A stretch of 64,000 nucleotides of DNA from Solimonas_A sp052035235 (GTDB taxonomy: Bacteria > Pseudomonadota > Gammaproteobacteria > Nevskiales > Nevskiaceae). The notes below the pieces were generated by a model, which worked only from the letters and a program-made list of their open reading frames with translations, searched no databases and was not told the DNA's origin. The stretch is taken from contig JBPOHT010000007.1 of assembly GCA_052035235.1 (NCBI GenBank), positions 1 to 64,000 of the forward strand. The letters are read 5' to 3'. Position 1 is the stretch's first letter; every line of letters starts with the position of its first letter. The position numbers and the translations under genes were made by a program. Shown here one piece after another: positions 1 to 9,104 of this stretch.

Positions 1-139
1 GCGACGGGTCGGGCCCACAGGCCATCCATGGCCTGAGGCCCCTCGGCCGGACATCCTGTCCGGCTCGACCCTGCGCCCGACCACCAGGCGGGCGCTTCTG
101 GAAGGGGCCCGAACGTCAAAAGCATTCGCTGCGCTCATT
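1..139. repeat. 139-bp dispersed repeat, copy 1
   Basis: This stretch is repeated in inverted orientation at 48,998-49,136 with about four mismatches. It contains its own palindrome, GCCGGACA-TCC-TGTCCGGC, and a shorter CCATCCATGG-type palindrome. It probably continues left of the window. No protein is supported in it. Confidence 0.85.
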
Positions 140-526
140 CAAGCGTACAAGCCATCCAAGACACATCAGAACCCCTCGCCCGTTTGCGGGAGAGGGGCAG
201 GGGAGGGGGTTTCTGTAGAAGTGAAATGTGATCACCCAACCGTTCGTCCTGAGCTTGTCGAAGGGGGAACGCGACCTGTTGACCAAGCCCTGCAGAAATA
301 CGGAACTCCGTTAGGGATTCCCAGGCCAACAACTCAAAATATCCCCATGAGCCCAGGTGCACCTCGGGCTACAGGCGCAAGGCTCCGCGCCGGCACAGGG
401 GGTTCGGCAGACAACCGAGTAGGGCTCTGCCGCTGCATCCGCGAAAGGGTCCTGGGACCACCTGTCTCTTTAACAAGATAGATGTACTGCACGCCGGGCC
501 CGCAAGGGCCCGGTGCTGCAGCTTTT
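140..526. other. Intergenic region rich in REP-like hairpins
   Basis: No gene is supported here. At 171-206 there is a REP-like hairpin of the CTCGCCCG/CGGGAGAGG type followed by GGGTTTCTGTAGAA, a motif found again at 15,091-15,157. At 238-266 there is a second repeat type, CCGTTCGTCCTGAGCTTGTC, which recurs twice in inverted orientation at 44,350-44,441. The rest lies downstream of the emrB-like gene and shows nothing recognisable. Confidence 0.6.
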
Positions 527-2119
527 TCAGTGAGCGCCCGCGTCGGCGCCGGGCGGAGCGTTCGGCTTTTCGATCAGCGGCAGCAGCAGCGCCAGGCTGG
601 CCACCAGGATCGACAGCATCAGCAGCAGGTCGTTGAAGGTCATCACCAGTGCCTGCTGCGCCACACGCTGGGCAAAGATGCCCACGGCGGCGGATTGCGC
701 GTCGCTGCCCAGCATCGGCGACAGCGAACCGGAGGCGGCGATGGCGGCTTCGCGCACCGGCGTGCGCGACAGGTTCACTGTCTCGGCCAGGTGCGACCAG
801 TGCATCGACTGCAGGCGCGACAGCATCGTGTTGATCAGCGCCAGGCCGATGGCGCCGCCGAGGTTGCGCATCAGGTTGAACAGGCCGCTGCCGTTCTTGA
901 TGTCCTCCGGCGGCAGGGTGCCCAGCGCCAGGCCGGTCATCGAGATCATGCAGAACATGAAGCCGTGGCCGCGCAGCACCTGCGGCCACAGGAACTGGTC
1001 GAGGCTGGATTGTGCGGTGAGGTTGGCGTTGAGCCAGGTGCCCAGCGCTACCGTGAACAGGCCCCAGGCCAGCATGATGCGCAGGTCCAGGCGCTTCTGC
1101 GCCTGGCCCGCCAGCGGTGCGGTCAGGAACATGGCGACACCGGTCACCATCATCACGTGTCCGATCTGCAGCGAGCTGTAGCCGCGCACGGTACCGAAGA
1201 ACAGCGGTACCAGGTAGACGATACCGTAGAGCATCACGCCGACCACGAACGCGACCACCGCACCCGCGGCGAAGTTGCGGTTGCGGAACACGCGCAGGTC
1301 CACGATCGGTTCCTTGTGCGTCAGCGAGCGCCAGAAGAACATCACGCCGGCAACGATCGCCACGAAGAACAGCGGACGCACGGTGTCGTCCTCCAGCCAG
1401 TCGTGGCGCGGGCCCTCGTCCAGCACGTATTCCAGGCTGCCGAGGAACAGCGCCATCAGCCCCAGGCCGATGAAGTCGATGCGGCGCGCCAGGCTCCAGT
1501 CGGGCTTGTCGATGTCCACCAGGTTCCACACCACCAGCGCCACCAGCAGGCCGGGGATCAGGTTCACCAGGAACAGCCAGTGCCAGGAGAAAGCGTCGGT
1601 CAGGTAGCCGCCGATGGTCGGGCCCAGGGCCGGCGCCAGCGTCGACACCAGGCCCAGCGACACCAGCGGCACCGTGCGCTTCTCCGGCGGGAACACCATG
1701 AACATAGCGGCGAAGGTGGTGGGAATCATGCCGCCGCCGAGGAAGCCCTGCAGCGCGCGGAAGATCACCATGGATTCGATGTTCCAGGCGAAGGCGCAGG
1801 CCAGCGAGGCCAGCGTGAAGCCCACGGCGCTGATCACGAAATAGACGCGCGTGGACAGCAGGCGCGAGAGATAACCCGACAGCGGGATCGCGATGACCTC
1901 CGCGATCAGGTAGCTGGTCTGGACCCAGGTCAGTTCCTCGGCGCTGGCCGACAGGCCGGCCTGGATCTGGTTCAGCGAACTGGCGACGATCTGGATGTCC
2001 AGGATCGCCATGAAGTTGCCGAACACCATCGCCACGAAGCCGATCCAGGCGCGCAGCGCCAGCGCGCGATGCTCCGGGCTGCCGGGCAGCGGGGCGGGGG
2101 TGTCGGCGACAGTGTTCAC
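527..2119 (-). CDS. emrB: EmrB-type DHA2 MFS multidrug transporter
   Basis: Inner-membrane drug:H+ antiporter of the DHA2 family (14 predicted TM helices), 530 aa, normal length for EmrB. The N-terminal part has the family signature: the helix-1 region with FMAILDIQIV and LTWVQTSYLIAEV, then the loop motif after SRLLSTRVYF, and the GGGMIPTT helix-4 region. It lies 24 bp downstream of the HlyD-type adaptor gene on the same strand, so the two form an emrAB-type operon. A TolC-type channel gene and a TetR regulator lie on the other side of the divergent promoter. Together they would make a three-part efflux system spanning both membranes. The substrate cannot be read from the sequence. Confidence 0.9.
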   Translation of the reverse strand: MNTVADTPAPLPGSPEHRALALRAWIGFVAMVFGNFMAILDIQIVASSLNQIQAGLSASAEELTWVQTSYLIAEVIAIPLSGYLSRLLSTRVYFVISAVGFTLASLACAFAWNIESMVIFRALQGFLGGGMIPTTFAAMFMVFPPEKRTVPLVSLGLVSTLAPALGPTIGGYLTDAFSWHWLFLVNLIPGLLVALVVWNLVDIDKPDWSLARRIDFIGLGLMALFLGSLEYVLDEGPRHDWLEDDTVRPLFFVAIVAGVMFFWRSLTHKEPIVDLRVFRNRNFAAGAVVAFVVGVMLYGIVYLVPLFFGTVRGYSSLQIGHVMMVTGVAMFLTAPLAGQAQKRLDLRIMLAWGLFTVALGTWLNANLTAQSSLDQFLWPQVLRGHGFMFCMISMTGLALGTLPPEDIKNGSGLFNLMRNLGGAIGLALINTMLSRLQSMHWSHLAETVNLSRTPVREAAIAASGSLSPMLGSDAQSAAVGIFAQRVAQQALVMTFNDLLLMLSILVASLALLLPLIEKPNAPPGADAGAH

Positions 2120-2143
2120 GGTATCAGGCCGGAGACGTTGGCT

Positions 2144-3190
2144 TTACGGTGCGGCGGCGGTGCGGGTGTCCACCGACACTTCCACCGACATGCCCGGGCG
2201 CAGCAGGCCGGCCAGTTCGCCGGCGTTGTCGAACACCAGCTTCACCGGCACACGCTGCACGATCTTGTTGAAGTTGCCGGTGGCATTGTCCGGCGGCAGC
2301 AGCGCGAACTCGGCGCCGCTGGCGGGCGAGACGCTGTCGATGCGTGCCGTCAGGGGCTTGTCGGGGAAGGCGTCGACCTTGATCTCGGCGGTCTGGCCCA
2401 CGCGCACGCCGGTGAGCTGGGTTTCCTTGAAGTTGGCTTCCACGAACACCGCCTGCAGCGGCACCAGCGACAGCAGGCGCAGGCCGGCGTTGACGCGCTC
2501 GCCCACGCGGGCGGACAGGTCACCCACCACGCCGTCCACCGGGGCGCGCAGCTCGGTGGCAGCAAAGTCGATCTCGGCCAGCTTGAGCATGGCGCGCGCG
2601 GCGTCCAGCTCGGCCTCCTGGCGGCCGCGGTCGGCATCCAGCGTCGCCGACTGCTGGCGCGCGGCGGCCACGCCGGCCTGGGCGCGCTCCACCTGGGCGC
2701 TGCCGGACTTGTAGGCGGCGCTGGCGGTGTCCAGGCGCGCCTGGTTGGCCACGCCCTCCTTCACCAGGCGGTCGGCGCGCTGCCAGTCCTTCTCCAGGCG
2801 CTGGCGGTCGGCGCCGGCGGCGACGGCATTGGCCTCGGCCTCGCGGATCATCGCGGCCTGATAGCTCTTCTGCTCGACGTTGGCCTTGAGTGCCGCCTCG
2901 CGCACCGCCACGGCGGCGCGGGCGTTCTCGACCTTGGCCTCGTAGTCGCGCGGGTCGATACGTGCCAGCAGATCGCCCTTCTTCACCGTCTGGTTGTTGC
3001 GCACCGCCACCTCCACGATCTCGCCGCTGATGCGCGGCGTGATCGCAGTGATGTCCGCGCGCACATAAGCGTTGTCGGTGGATTCGAAGAAGCGGCCGTG
3101 GAACCACCAGCGCGCGCCCAGGGCGATGACACCCACCAGCAGCGTGCCCAGGATGATCAGGCGCAGGCCCTGGCGTTTTTCGGCAGTCAT
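2144..3190 (-). CDS. emrA: EmrA/HlyD-type membrane fusion protein
   Basis: Periplasmic adaptor of a tripartite efflux pump, 348 aa. It has an N-terminal cytoplasmic tail and one TM helix (residues ~10-30, LIILGTLLVGVIALGARW), the family motif STDNAYVRADITAITPRISG at the start of the lipoyl half-motif (20 residues, ~35-55), a long Ala-rich coiled-coil hairpin (~90-200), and the second lipoyl half (ELRAPVDGVVGDL). This layout is typical of EmrA. It is the first gene of the emrAB-like operon; the start is close to the divergent promoter shared with the TetR gene. Confidence 0.9.
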   Translation of the reverse strand: MTAEKRQGLRLIILGTLLVGVIALGARWWFHGRFFESTDNAYVRADITAITPRISGEIVEVAVRNNQTVKKGDLLARIDPRDYEAKVENARAAVAVREAALKANVEQKSYQAAMIREAEANAVAAGADRQRLEKDWQRADRLVKEGVANQARLDTASAAYKSGSAQVERAQAGVAAARQQSATLDADRGRQEAELDAARAMLKLAEIDFAATELRAPVDGVVGDLSARVGERVNAGLRLLSLVPLQAVFVEANFKETQLTGVRVGQTAEIKVDAFPDKPLTARIDSVSPASGAEFALLPPDNATGNFNKIVQRVPVKLVFDNAGELAGLLRPGMSVEVSVDTRTAAAP

Positions 3191-3252
3191 GTTGCTTTCC
3201 TTGGTGTCCGGCCTGCCGGGTTCCGGGCTTGTCCGGGGCGGGGCAGGGTGTT

Positions 3253-3277
3253 AATGTACTGAACGTTACAGTTCATT
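3253..3277. promoter_or_regulatory. Candidate TetR operator in the emrA/tetR divergent region
   Basis: An imperfect 25-bp palindrome with half-sites AATGtACTG and CAGTtCATT lies midway between the divergent emrA and tetR starts. Eight of nine positions in each arm pair. Placement and symmetry suit the binding site of the adjacent TetR repressor; binding is inferred. Confidence 0.6.
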
Positions 3278-3289
3278 CTCTGCCCGACC

Positions 3290-3976
3290 GTGCCGAAAGT
3301 CAAACCCCAGCGAATCGCCGAAACGCGCCCCGCCAAGGCTCCGCAGCCGCCCGTCCCGGCGACCCGCCGTGGCGAGCTGCGCCGTGCGGCCCTGATCGAC
3401 GCCGCGCGCGACATCTTCCTGGAGCAGGGCTTCGCCCGGACCAGCATTGATGAGGTGGTGCAGCGGGTGGGTGGTTCCAAGGCCAGCGTCTACCAGTACT
3501 TCGGCAGCAAGGAAGGCCTGTTCGGCGAGATGATCGCCCACCAGTGCCAGCAGCTGATCGACAGTGCCGAATTCCCGGGCCGCGGTGGCGCACCGGGCGC
3601 CGACGTGGAGCAGGTGCTGCTGCAGTTCGCGCGTCGCGTGGTGCAGCTGTTCCTGGCGCCGGCGCGCATCGCCATGCACCGGGCGATGATCGCCGAGGCC
3701 GAGCGTTTCCCCGAACTGGCCGAACGCTTCTACGAGGCCGGCCCCAAGCGCGGCCTGGCGCTGCTGTCGGCCTACCTGCGCAGCCAGCACGAGGCGGGCA
3801 CGCTCGACTGCCCCAAGCCCGAATGGTCCGCCATCCAGTTCATGAACCTGGTGCGCACCTATCCCATGTTCCGCGCCCTGCACGGCATGCAGCCGATGCC
3901 CGAGGGCGAGAACCTGGACGAATTCCTGCAGCACGCCGTGCGCCTGTTCCTCGATGGCTGCCGCATCAAACGCTGA
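3290..3976 (+). CDS. TetR/AcrR-family repressor of the efflux genes
   Basis: DNA-binding repressor, 228 aa. The N-terminal HTH is clear (residues ~25-70: RRAALIDAARDIFLEQGF, then SIDEVVQRVGGSKASVYQYF). The C-terminal half resembles the TetR_C_7-type domain of AefR/NalC-like regulators. The start is a GTG at 3290; there is no ATG upstream that keeps the HTH frame. It is divergent from emrAB, precedes the TolC-type gene by 20 bp and sits next to a palindrome that is a probable operator. It likely represses both transcripts and is released by a pump substrate. Confidence 0.88.
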   Translation: MPKVKPQRIAETRPAKAPQPPVPATRRGELRRAALIDAARDIFLEQGFARTSIDEVVQRVGGSKASVYQYFGSKEGLFGEMIAHQCQQLIDSAEFPGRGGAPGADVEQVLLQFARRVVQLFLAPARIAMHRAMIAEAERFPELAERFYEAGPKRGLALLSAYLRSQHEAGTLDCPKPEWSAIQFMNLVRTYPMFRALHGMQPMPEGENLDEFLQHAVRLFLDGCRIKR

Positions 3977-3996
3977 ATGAGGCCCGGAGACCCACA

Positions 3997-5256
3997 ATGA
4001 AGCCTTCCCTCCTGATCGTACTGCTGCTTGCCGCCCCGGCGGCACAGGCCCTGACCCTCAACGAGGCGGCGCAGGCGGCCCTGCGCAGCGACCCGCGCAT
4101 CCAGGCGGCCGACGCCGACGTCGCCGCGGCGGCAGGCGGGCTGGACCTGGCGCGCGCCGGCTACCGGCCCAGCCTCGGCATCTCGGCCGACATCGGTCGC
4201 TCCGACTTCCAGGTGGACTCGGCGTTCCCGCCCTCCGGCACGCGCACACCCAACTCCGCCGGCGTGCAGCTGACGCAGCCGCTCTACGCCGGTGGCCGCA
4301 TCGACGCCGCCTACGACGTCGCGAGCAGCGATGCCGAAGGCGCCGGCAGTCGCCAGTCGGCCACGCGGCAGCAGGTCCTGCTGGCCGCGGTGAATGCCTA
4401 TCTCGGCGTGGCGCGCGACCGCGTGGTGATCGATCTCAACGAAGCCAACCTGCGTGCGCTGACCACCGCCGGTGGCGACACGCAGAAGCGCTTCGACGCG
4501 GGTGAGGCGACGCGCACCGACGTCTCGCAGGCGCAGGCGCGCGTGGCCGGCGCCCAGGCCGAGCTTGCCGGCGCCCGCGCCGCGCTGCGCGCTTCGGCGG
4601 CGAGCTTCGAGCGCGTCGTCGGCAGCGCACCGGATGCGCTGGCCGAGACCGCCGCAGAGCCCGCGCTGCCCGCCACCCTGGCGGAAGCGCTGCAGCAGTC
4701 GCGCGGCTCGCCGCTGCTGCTCGAAGCCAAGGCGCAGCAGCGCGCGGCCAAGGCCGGCGTCGCCGGTGCGCGCGCCGCGGCCATGCCGCAGCTGTCGCTG
4801 GATGCGCAGGCCAGCACCGCCGACAACACCGACTTCGGCTACGAGCGCATCGACCGTTGGTCGGCGCTGGTGAAGCTGCAGGTGCCGATCTACCAGGGCG
4901 GCGGGCTGCGTGCCCGCATGCACGAGGCGGAAGCGCGCGAGACGCAGGCCGGCGCGTTGGCGGCCGACGCGCAACGCGCCGTGGACGAATCCGTGATCCA
5001 GGCCTGGGAAGCGCTGCAGGCCGCGCGCGATCGCGTACCGGCCTACGAGGCGCAGGTGCAGGCGGCGGACTACGCGCTCGACGGCGTGCGCAAGGAATTG
5101 CAGGTGGGCAGCCGCACCACGCTGGACCTGCTCGACGCCGAGCGCGAGCTGCTCGCCGCGCAGGTGAACCTGGCCAACAGCCGGCGTGATCGCACGGCGG
5201 CGGCGTATCGCCTGCTGGCGGTGTGCGGGCAGCTGGAGCTGGCGGCGATCCGCTAG
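3997..5256 (+). CDS. TolC/OprM-family outer-membrane efflux channel
   Basis: Outer-membrane factor of the efflux system, 419 aa. ATG at 3997 opens a signal peptide (MKPSLLIVLLLAAPAAQA, cleavage after AQA) followed directly by LTLNEAAQAALRSDP, the typical TolC start. The paired repeats of the family are visible: the TQPLYAGGRI strand region in the first half and VPIYQGGGLRARM in the second, each followed by long Ala-rich alpha-hairpins. A much longer frame extends upstream through the TetR gene, but it has no signal peptide and is antisense-like; the ATG here has the correct secretion signal. It completes an EmrAB-TolC-like pump with the divergent genes. Confidence 0.9.
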   Translation: MKPSLLIVLLLAAPAAQALTLNEAAQAALRSDPRIQAADADVAAAAGGLDLARAGYRPSLGISADIGRSDFQVDSAFPPSGTRTPNSAGVQLTQPLYAGGRIDAAYDVASSDAEGAGSRQSATRQQVLLAAVNAYLGVARDRVVIDLNEANLRALTTAGGDTQKRFDAGEATRTDVSQAQARVAGAQAELAGARAALRASAASFERVVGSAPDALAETAAEPALPATLAEALQQSRGSPLLLEAKAQQRAAKAGVAGARAAAMPQLSLDAQASTADNTDFGYERIDRWSALVKLQVPIYQGGGLRARMHEAEARETQAGALAADAQRAVDESVIQAWEALQAARDRVPAYEAQVQAADYALDGVRKELQVGSRTTLDLLDAERELLAAQVNLANSRRDRTAAAYRLLAVCGQLELAAIR

Positions 5257-5261
5257 CGACT

Positions 5262-5535
5262 ACTGAACCCCTCGCCCGCTTGCGGGTGATGCATCGCGCT
5301 TTGGCGATGCCTAAATGGCATCGCCTGCGATGAATCACGGGCGGCCATGGAGGGCCGCCCCGGGGCCGGATCTGGAGATGAAGTCCCGCCATGGATGGCG
5401 TTCCCGCTTTTCTCCCTCTCCCGCTGGCGGGAGAGGGCAGGGGTGAGGGTGGAGCCTTCAAACGGCGGCGAGGTGCGTAACCGCCCATGCACCACCCTCA
5501 CCCTAACCCTCTCCCGCCAGCGGGAGAGGGAACAG
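5262..5535. repeat. REPIN-like doublet and related hairpins
   Basis: Contains a single hairpin near 5267-5290 (CTCGCCCGCTTGCGGG), a palindrome around 5342-5365 and two REP hairpins in inverted orientation: CTCTCCCGC-TGGC-GGGAGAG near 5410-5430 followed by GGGTGAGGG, and CCCTCACCC then CTCTCCCGC-CAGC-GGGAGAG near 5495-5530. The two halves are mirror images, the form called a REPIN. The rest of 5536-5798 has no supported gene. Confidence 0.75.
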
Positions 5536-5798
5536 GACTTCTGCACTTGCATGCCGAATCCTCCTTCGCCTTCCCAAAGCTAGCGCCCCGCGCCGCAATG
5601 GCGTAAGAATGCGGGCAAGGACCCGCCCACAGGGAGTGGCGGGCGATAAGAAGAAGGGAGAACAAACCGTCCGTCGCCGTCCGGCGACCGCAGGCCTGGA
5701 CCTGCGCGCGGGGGATGGGCGGCATGCCCACACTGCGGACACGCCTGCGCGGACGTCGCGGGCCCTCCCAAGAAAGTAGCCCGAAGGATTGCGACGAC

Positions 5799-6749
5799 AT
5801 GCCGCATGTAACGCTGCGCGACGGTGCGCGGATGCATTACTGGGACATCGGCCGGGGCCCGGCCTGTGTCCTTCTCCACGGTTTCGGCATGCACGGCTGG
5901 ATGTGGCTGCCTCTGGTGGCGCCGCTGGCGCTGCGCAACCGCTTTATCCTTCCTGACCTGCGCGGCTTCGGCCGCTCGCACCTGCTGCCGATCCGCAAGC
6001 CCAATGCGCTGGAGCAGCATGCCGACGATCTCGAGGACCTGCTGACCGCGCTGGACCTGAAGCAGCCGGCGCTGGCCGGCATGTCGATGGGCGCCTGCAC
6101 CTCGCTGGAGTACCAGCGCCGCTACGGCTTCGACCGCGTCTCCGGCTATCTCAACATCGACAACCCGCCCTGCGTCACCGGCAAGCCCGGCTGGCCTTGG
6201 GGCCTGTTCGGCGAGCGCCACCTGGCCTTCCGCGGCGAGCTGCGCGAGCTGATCGCCGACCTTGGCGAGCACGCGCCCTACACGCCGTTCGAGGAACTGC
6301 CGAAGAAGCTGCGCGGCCGCATGTGGCAGCATCTGGCGCAGTTCGGCATGGACGCGGTGGAGAACCCTGTGCTGCAGCGCCTGTTCAGCCTCGGCCGCTT
6401 CGAGCCGCTGATCAGGCGCCTGGCCGGCACCGGCCAGTGGCGCGTCTACATCGACATCATGCGCACCTACGCCGAGATGGACCACGACTGGCGCGACTCG
6501 GTGGGCCGCACCCAGGGCAAGATCTTCCGCGTCTTCGCCGGCACGCATTCCCGGCTGTATCCCATCGAAGGGCAGATGGCCTTCGCGCGCTACGTGCCGG
6601 ACGTGGAGATCGTGCGCTTCGAGGGCGCCGGCCACTGTGTGCAGTTCGACTCGCCGGCGCTGTTCACCCGCGAGCTGGGCCGCTTCCTGGACGACGTGCA
6701 CCGCCGTCCGCAGCGTGTGGCGGCAGAGCCACAGCGCCTCAGGGCCTGA
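5799..6749 (+). CDS. Alpha/beta-fold hydrolase
   Basis: Probable serine hydrolase, 316 aa. Oxyanion-hole motif VLLHGFGMHGW (~residues 25-35), the nucleophile elbow GMSMG (Ser ~95) and a C-terminal catalytic His in FEGAGHCVQF are all present, so the triad looks intact. The frame is open further upstream, but that part is not protein-like; ATG at 5799 begins MPHVTLRDGARMHYWDIG, the normal first strand of the fold. It is followed after about 57 bp by a PhaC-like hydrolase on the same strand, so the two may act in one lipid or polyester pathway. The substrate is unknown. Confidence 0.8.
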   Translation: MPHVTLRDGARMHYWDIGRGPACVLLHGFGMHGWMWLPLVAPLALRNRFILPDLRGFGRSHLLPIRKPNALEQHADDLEDLLTALDLKQPALAGMSMGACTSLEYQRRYGFDRVSGYLNIDNPPCVTGKPGWPWGLFGERHLAFRGELRELIADLGEHAPYTPFEELPKKLRGRMWQHLAQFGMDAVENPVLQRLFSLGRFEPLIRRLAGTGQWRVYIDIMRTYAEMDHDWRDSVGRTQGKIFRVFAGTHSRLYPIEGQMAFARYVPDVEIVRFEGAGHCVQFDSPALFTRELGRFLDDVHRRPQRVAAEPQRLRA

Positions 6750-6806
6750 ACCTCTATTCTTTCCCGGTGCGCAGAGCAATAGACTCCTGCGGCCGGGAGG
6801 GAACAG

Positions 6807-8048
6807 ATGAACCGATTGCAGAAGGAGGCCCTGGACCAGGGCCTGAAGCTCCACGAACGCGTCGCGGCGATGGCGGACAACGCCTTCGACTGGTTGTTCC
6901 TGCGCGAGACCCTGATCAAGTCGGGGCTGACACCCTTCGAGACGGTCTACACCGGCGATCCGATGTCGCTGCGCTATTACCCGCCCCCGGCGGAGTCCGG
7001 CATCGAGCTGGCCGACGGCAGCCGCATGGCGGTGCGCCAGCAGCGCCATCCCGTGCCGCTGGTGCTGGTGCCGCCGCTGGGCGTCACCACCGAGACCTTC
7101 GACCTGCTGCCGCAGCGCAGCCTGGTGCGCTATCTCTCGGCGCGCGGCTTCCATGTCTACCTGATCGACTGGGGCAAGCCCGAGAAGCGCCATGCCGGCC
7201 TGGGCCTGAAGGACTATGCCATCGACATGTTCGGCACCGCCCTGGCCGAGGTGCGCGCGCACTCCGGCGTGAAGGAGGTGTCGCTGATGGGCTGGTGCAT
7301 GGGCGGCCTGCTGTGCCTGATGCACATGGGCTTCTCGCAGGACAAGCACATCCGCAACCTGATCACCGTGGCCAGTCCCATCGACCTGCGCGGCGGCGGC
7401 ATCGTCGCGCGCAGCGCCACGGTGCTGAACACGCCGGCCAAGCTGGTGCGCCGCTTCAGCTCGCTGCGCCTGCACATGCTGGACCCCATCCGCCTGCACG
7501 CACCGGGCTGGCTGACCACGCTGGCCTTCAAGATGACCGACCCGGTCGGCGCCGTCACCAGCTACTGGGACCTGCTGGCGCGGCTGTGGGATCGCGACTT
7601 CGTCGAGAGCCATTCCACCACCGCGGACTACCTGAACAACATGCTGCTGTATCCCGGCGGCGTGATCCAGGACATGGTGGTGAAGATGGCCATCGACAAC
7701 CAGCTCGCCGCCGGCCGCATCGAGGTGCGCGACCGCGTCGCGGACCTGACCAGGATCAAGGCCAACCTGCTGGTCTTTGCCGGCACCAACGACATCCTGG
7801 TGCCGGCGCAGATCGCGCGCCGCATCGTCGAGGTGGTGGCGTCAAAGGACAAGGAATTCCGCATCGCGCCGGGCGGGCACATGGGTGTGATCCTGGGCAG
7901 CGGCGCGCCCAAGGAGGTCTGGGAGGCCAGTGCCCAGTGGCTCGACGAGCGCTCCAGCCTCGACGAGGCCCCGGCCAAGGACACCGCCGCCACGGCCTCA
8001 CTGCGTCGGGCGCGGCGCTCCCGCATCGCTGACGATCCCACGCTCTGA
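6807..8048 (+). CDS. PhaC-like alpha/beta hydrolase (polyhydroxyalkanoate synthase family)
   Basis: 413 aa. Features of the PHA synthase fold are clear: VLVPPLGVTTETFDLLPQ, then YLIDWGKPEK, and the lipase box with Cys as nucleophile, LMGWCMGG. The acidic residue (FAGTNDILVP) and the His (PGGHMG) complete a Cys-Asp-His triad. Length is nearer to class III PhaC (~360 aa) than to class I (~590 aa). No phaE, phaA/B or phasin gene is nearby, so polyester synthesis is not certain and an acyltransferase or depolymerase-like role is possible. The start has a GGGAGG-type ribosome site. Its 3' end overlaps the convergent ybhN-like gene by 51 bp. Confidence 0.78.
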   Translation: MNRLQKEALDQGLKLHERVAAMADNAFDWLFLRETLIKSGLTPFETVYTGDPMSLRYYPPPAESGIELADGSRMAVRQQRHPVPLVLVPPLGVTTETFDLLPQRSLVRYLSARGFHVYLIDWGKPEKRHAGLGLKDYAIDMFGTALAEVRAHSGVKEVSLMGWCMGGLLCLMHMGFSQDKHIRNLITVASPIDLRGGGIVARSATVLNTPAKLVRRFSSLRLHMLDPIRLHAPGWLTTLAFKMTDPVGAVTSYWDLLARLWDRDFVESHSTTADYLNNMLLYPGGVIQDMVVKMAIDNQLAAGRIEVRDRVADLTRIKANLLVFAGTNDILVPAQIARRIVEVVASKDKEFRIAPGGHMGVILGSGAPKEVWEASAQWLDERSSLDEAPAKDTAATASLRRARRSRIADDPTL

Positions 8049-8984
8049 GGCGGCGCCGTCGGCGCGCCAGCGCGTCTCCAGCAGCAGGCACACCGGGATC
8101 GCGTGCGCCAGGGGCAGCAGGAACCAGATCGCGCGCCAGGCCAGCAAGGCCGCCAGCACCGAGGCTTCGGTGTAGACCGGGCTGAGCAGCGCCAGGAACA
8201 CGGCCTCCACCACGCCCAGTCCGCCGGGGATGCGGATCACCAGCGTCGCCAGCGTGGCCAGGTAATAGGCTCCCATCACCGTGGCCAGTGGCAGCGGGTC
8301 CGGCATCAGGCTGTAGATGGTGACCGTGATCATGGTCCAGCTCAGTCCCGAGAGCATCAGCTGCACCAGGGCCATCGGCAGCGAGGGCAGGCGCAGGTGC
8401 AGCTGGCGGAAGTGCCAGTCGCGGCGCTTGGCAAGGGCGCACATCGCCAGCCATGCAGTGAGCACGGCGAGCAGCAGGAACCCGGCCGCGCGCACGGCCA
8501 TCACGTCTATCGGCCAGTTGGCCGGCAGCTCCGGCGGGACCAGCACGAACACCAGGCCGGCCACCAGCAGGTAGCCGGTCCAGTTGGTGGCCAGGGCCAG
8601 CGTCAGCACGCGCAGGATCTGCCGTGAGCCCAGGCCCTGCCGGGAGTACAGCCGGTAGCGGAAGCCCATGCCGCCGAGTATCGCGCCCAGGTTGAGGTTG
8701 AAGGCGTAGCTGACCCCGGCGATGGCCAGGACCCGGCGTGTGGGCAGGTGATGGCCGGCATAGCGCCGGCCGATCAGGTCGTAAGCACTGAAGACCAGGT
8801 GGCCCAGCATCATCAGCAGGACGGCCTGCAGCAGCATCGGCGCCTGGTAACTGCGCAGGGCCATGCCCACGGCCGCCCAGTCGATGCTGCGGGCGCGGTC
8901 CGCCAGCAGGATCACCACGCCTGCGAAAAACGCGATTGCGATCAGCCGCCCTGCCAGCCGGCGCCGGCGCCGCTTCCTGTCCAT
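7998..8984 (-). CDS. ybhN: YbhN/UPF0104 family membrane protein (flippase-like)
   Basis: 328-aa polytopic inner-membrane protein of the lysylphosphatidylglycerol synthase TM-region family. About eight hydrophobic helices are visible; the family signature is IRIPGGLGVVEAVFLALL near the C-terminus and GAILGGMGFRYRL in the first half. The start is set at the ATG at 8984, which has a near-perfect ribosome site (AAGGAG, 10 bases upstream); an upstream in-frame ATG lacks one. In E. coli the homologue is clustered with clsB (ybhO) and ybhP; here the same three families are neighbours but ybhN is divergent from the other two. The C-terminal 17 codons overlap the 3' end of the convergent PhaC-like gene. 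Confidence 0.85.
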   Translation of the reverse strand: MDRKRRRRRLAGRLIAIAFFAGVVILLADRARSIDWAAVGMALRSYQAPMLLQAVLLMMLGHLVFSAYDLIGRRYAGHHLPTRRVLAIAGVSYAFNLNLGAILGGMGFRYRLYSRQGLGSRQILRVLTLALATNWTGYLLVAGLVFVLVPPELPANWPIDVMAVRAAGFLLLAVLTAWLAMCALAKRRDWHFRQLHLRLPSLPMALVQLMLSGLSWTMITVTIYSLMPDPLPLATVMGAYYLATLATLVIRIPGGLGVVEAVFLALLSPVYTEASVLAALLAWRAIWFLLPLAHAIPVCLLLETRWRADGAASERGIVSDAGAPRPTQ

Positions 8985-9104
8985 GGAATTGAAGCTCCTT
9001 TGGCCTATTGGAGCGCTGCCGCCGCGCCAGGGTTCCCCTTCAGCCACGGTTCATCCGTCCGGACCGACCATGGTGGCCAACGGATTTTGAGATGTGAGGG
9101 GAAC

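Noticed and set aside
482..3262. 926-codon plus-strand open frame
   Set aside because: It is antisense to emrA/emrB, very rich in Gln/His/Arg and has no domain; a GC-rich shadow.
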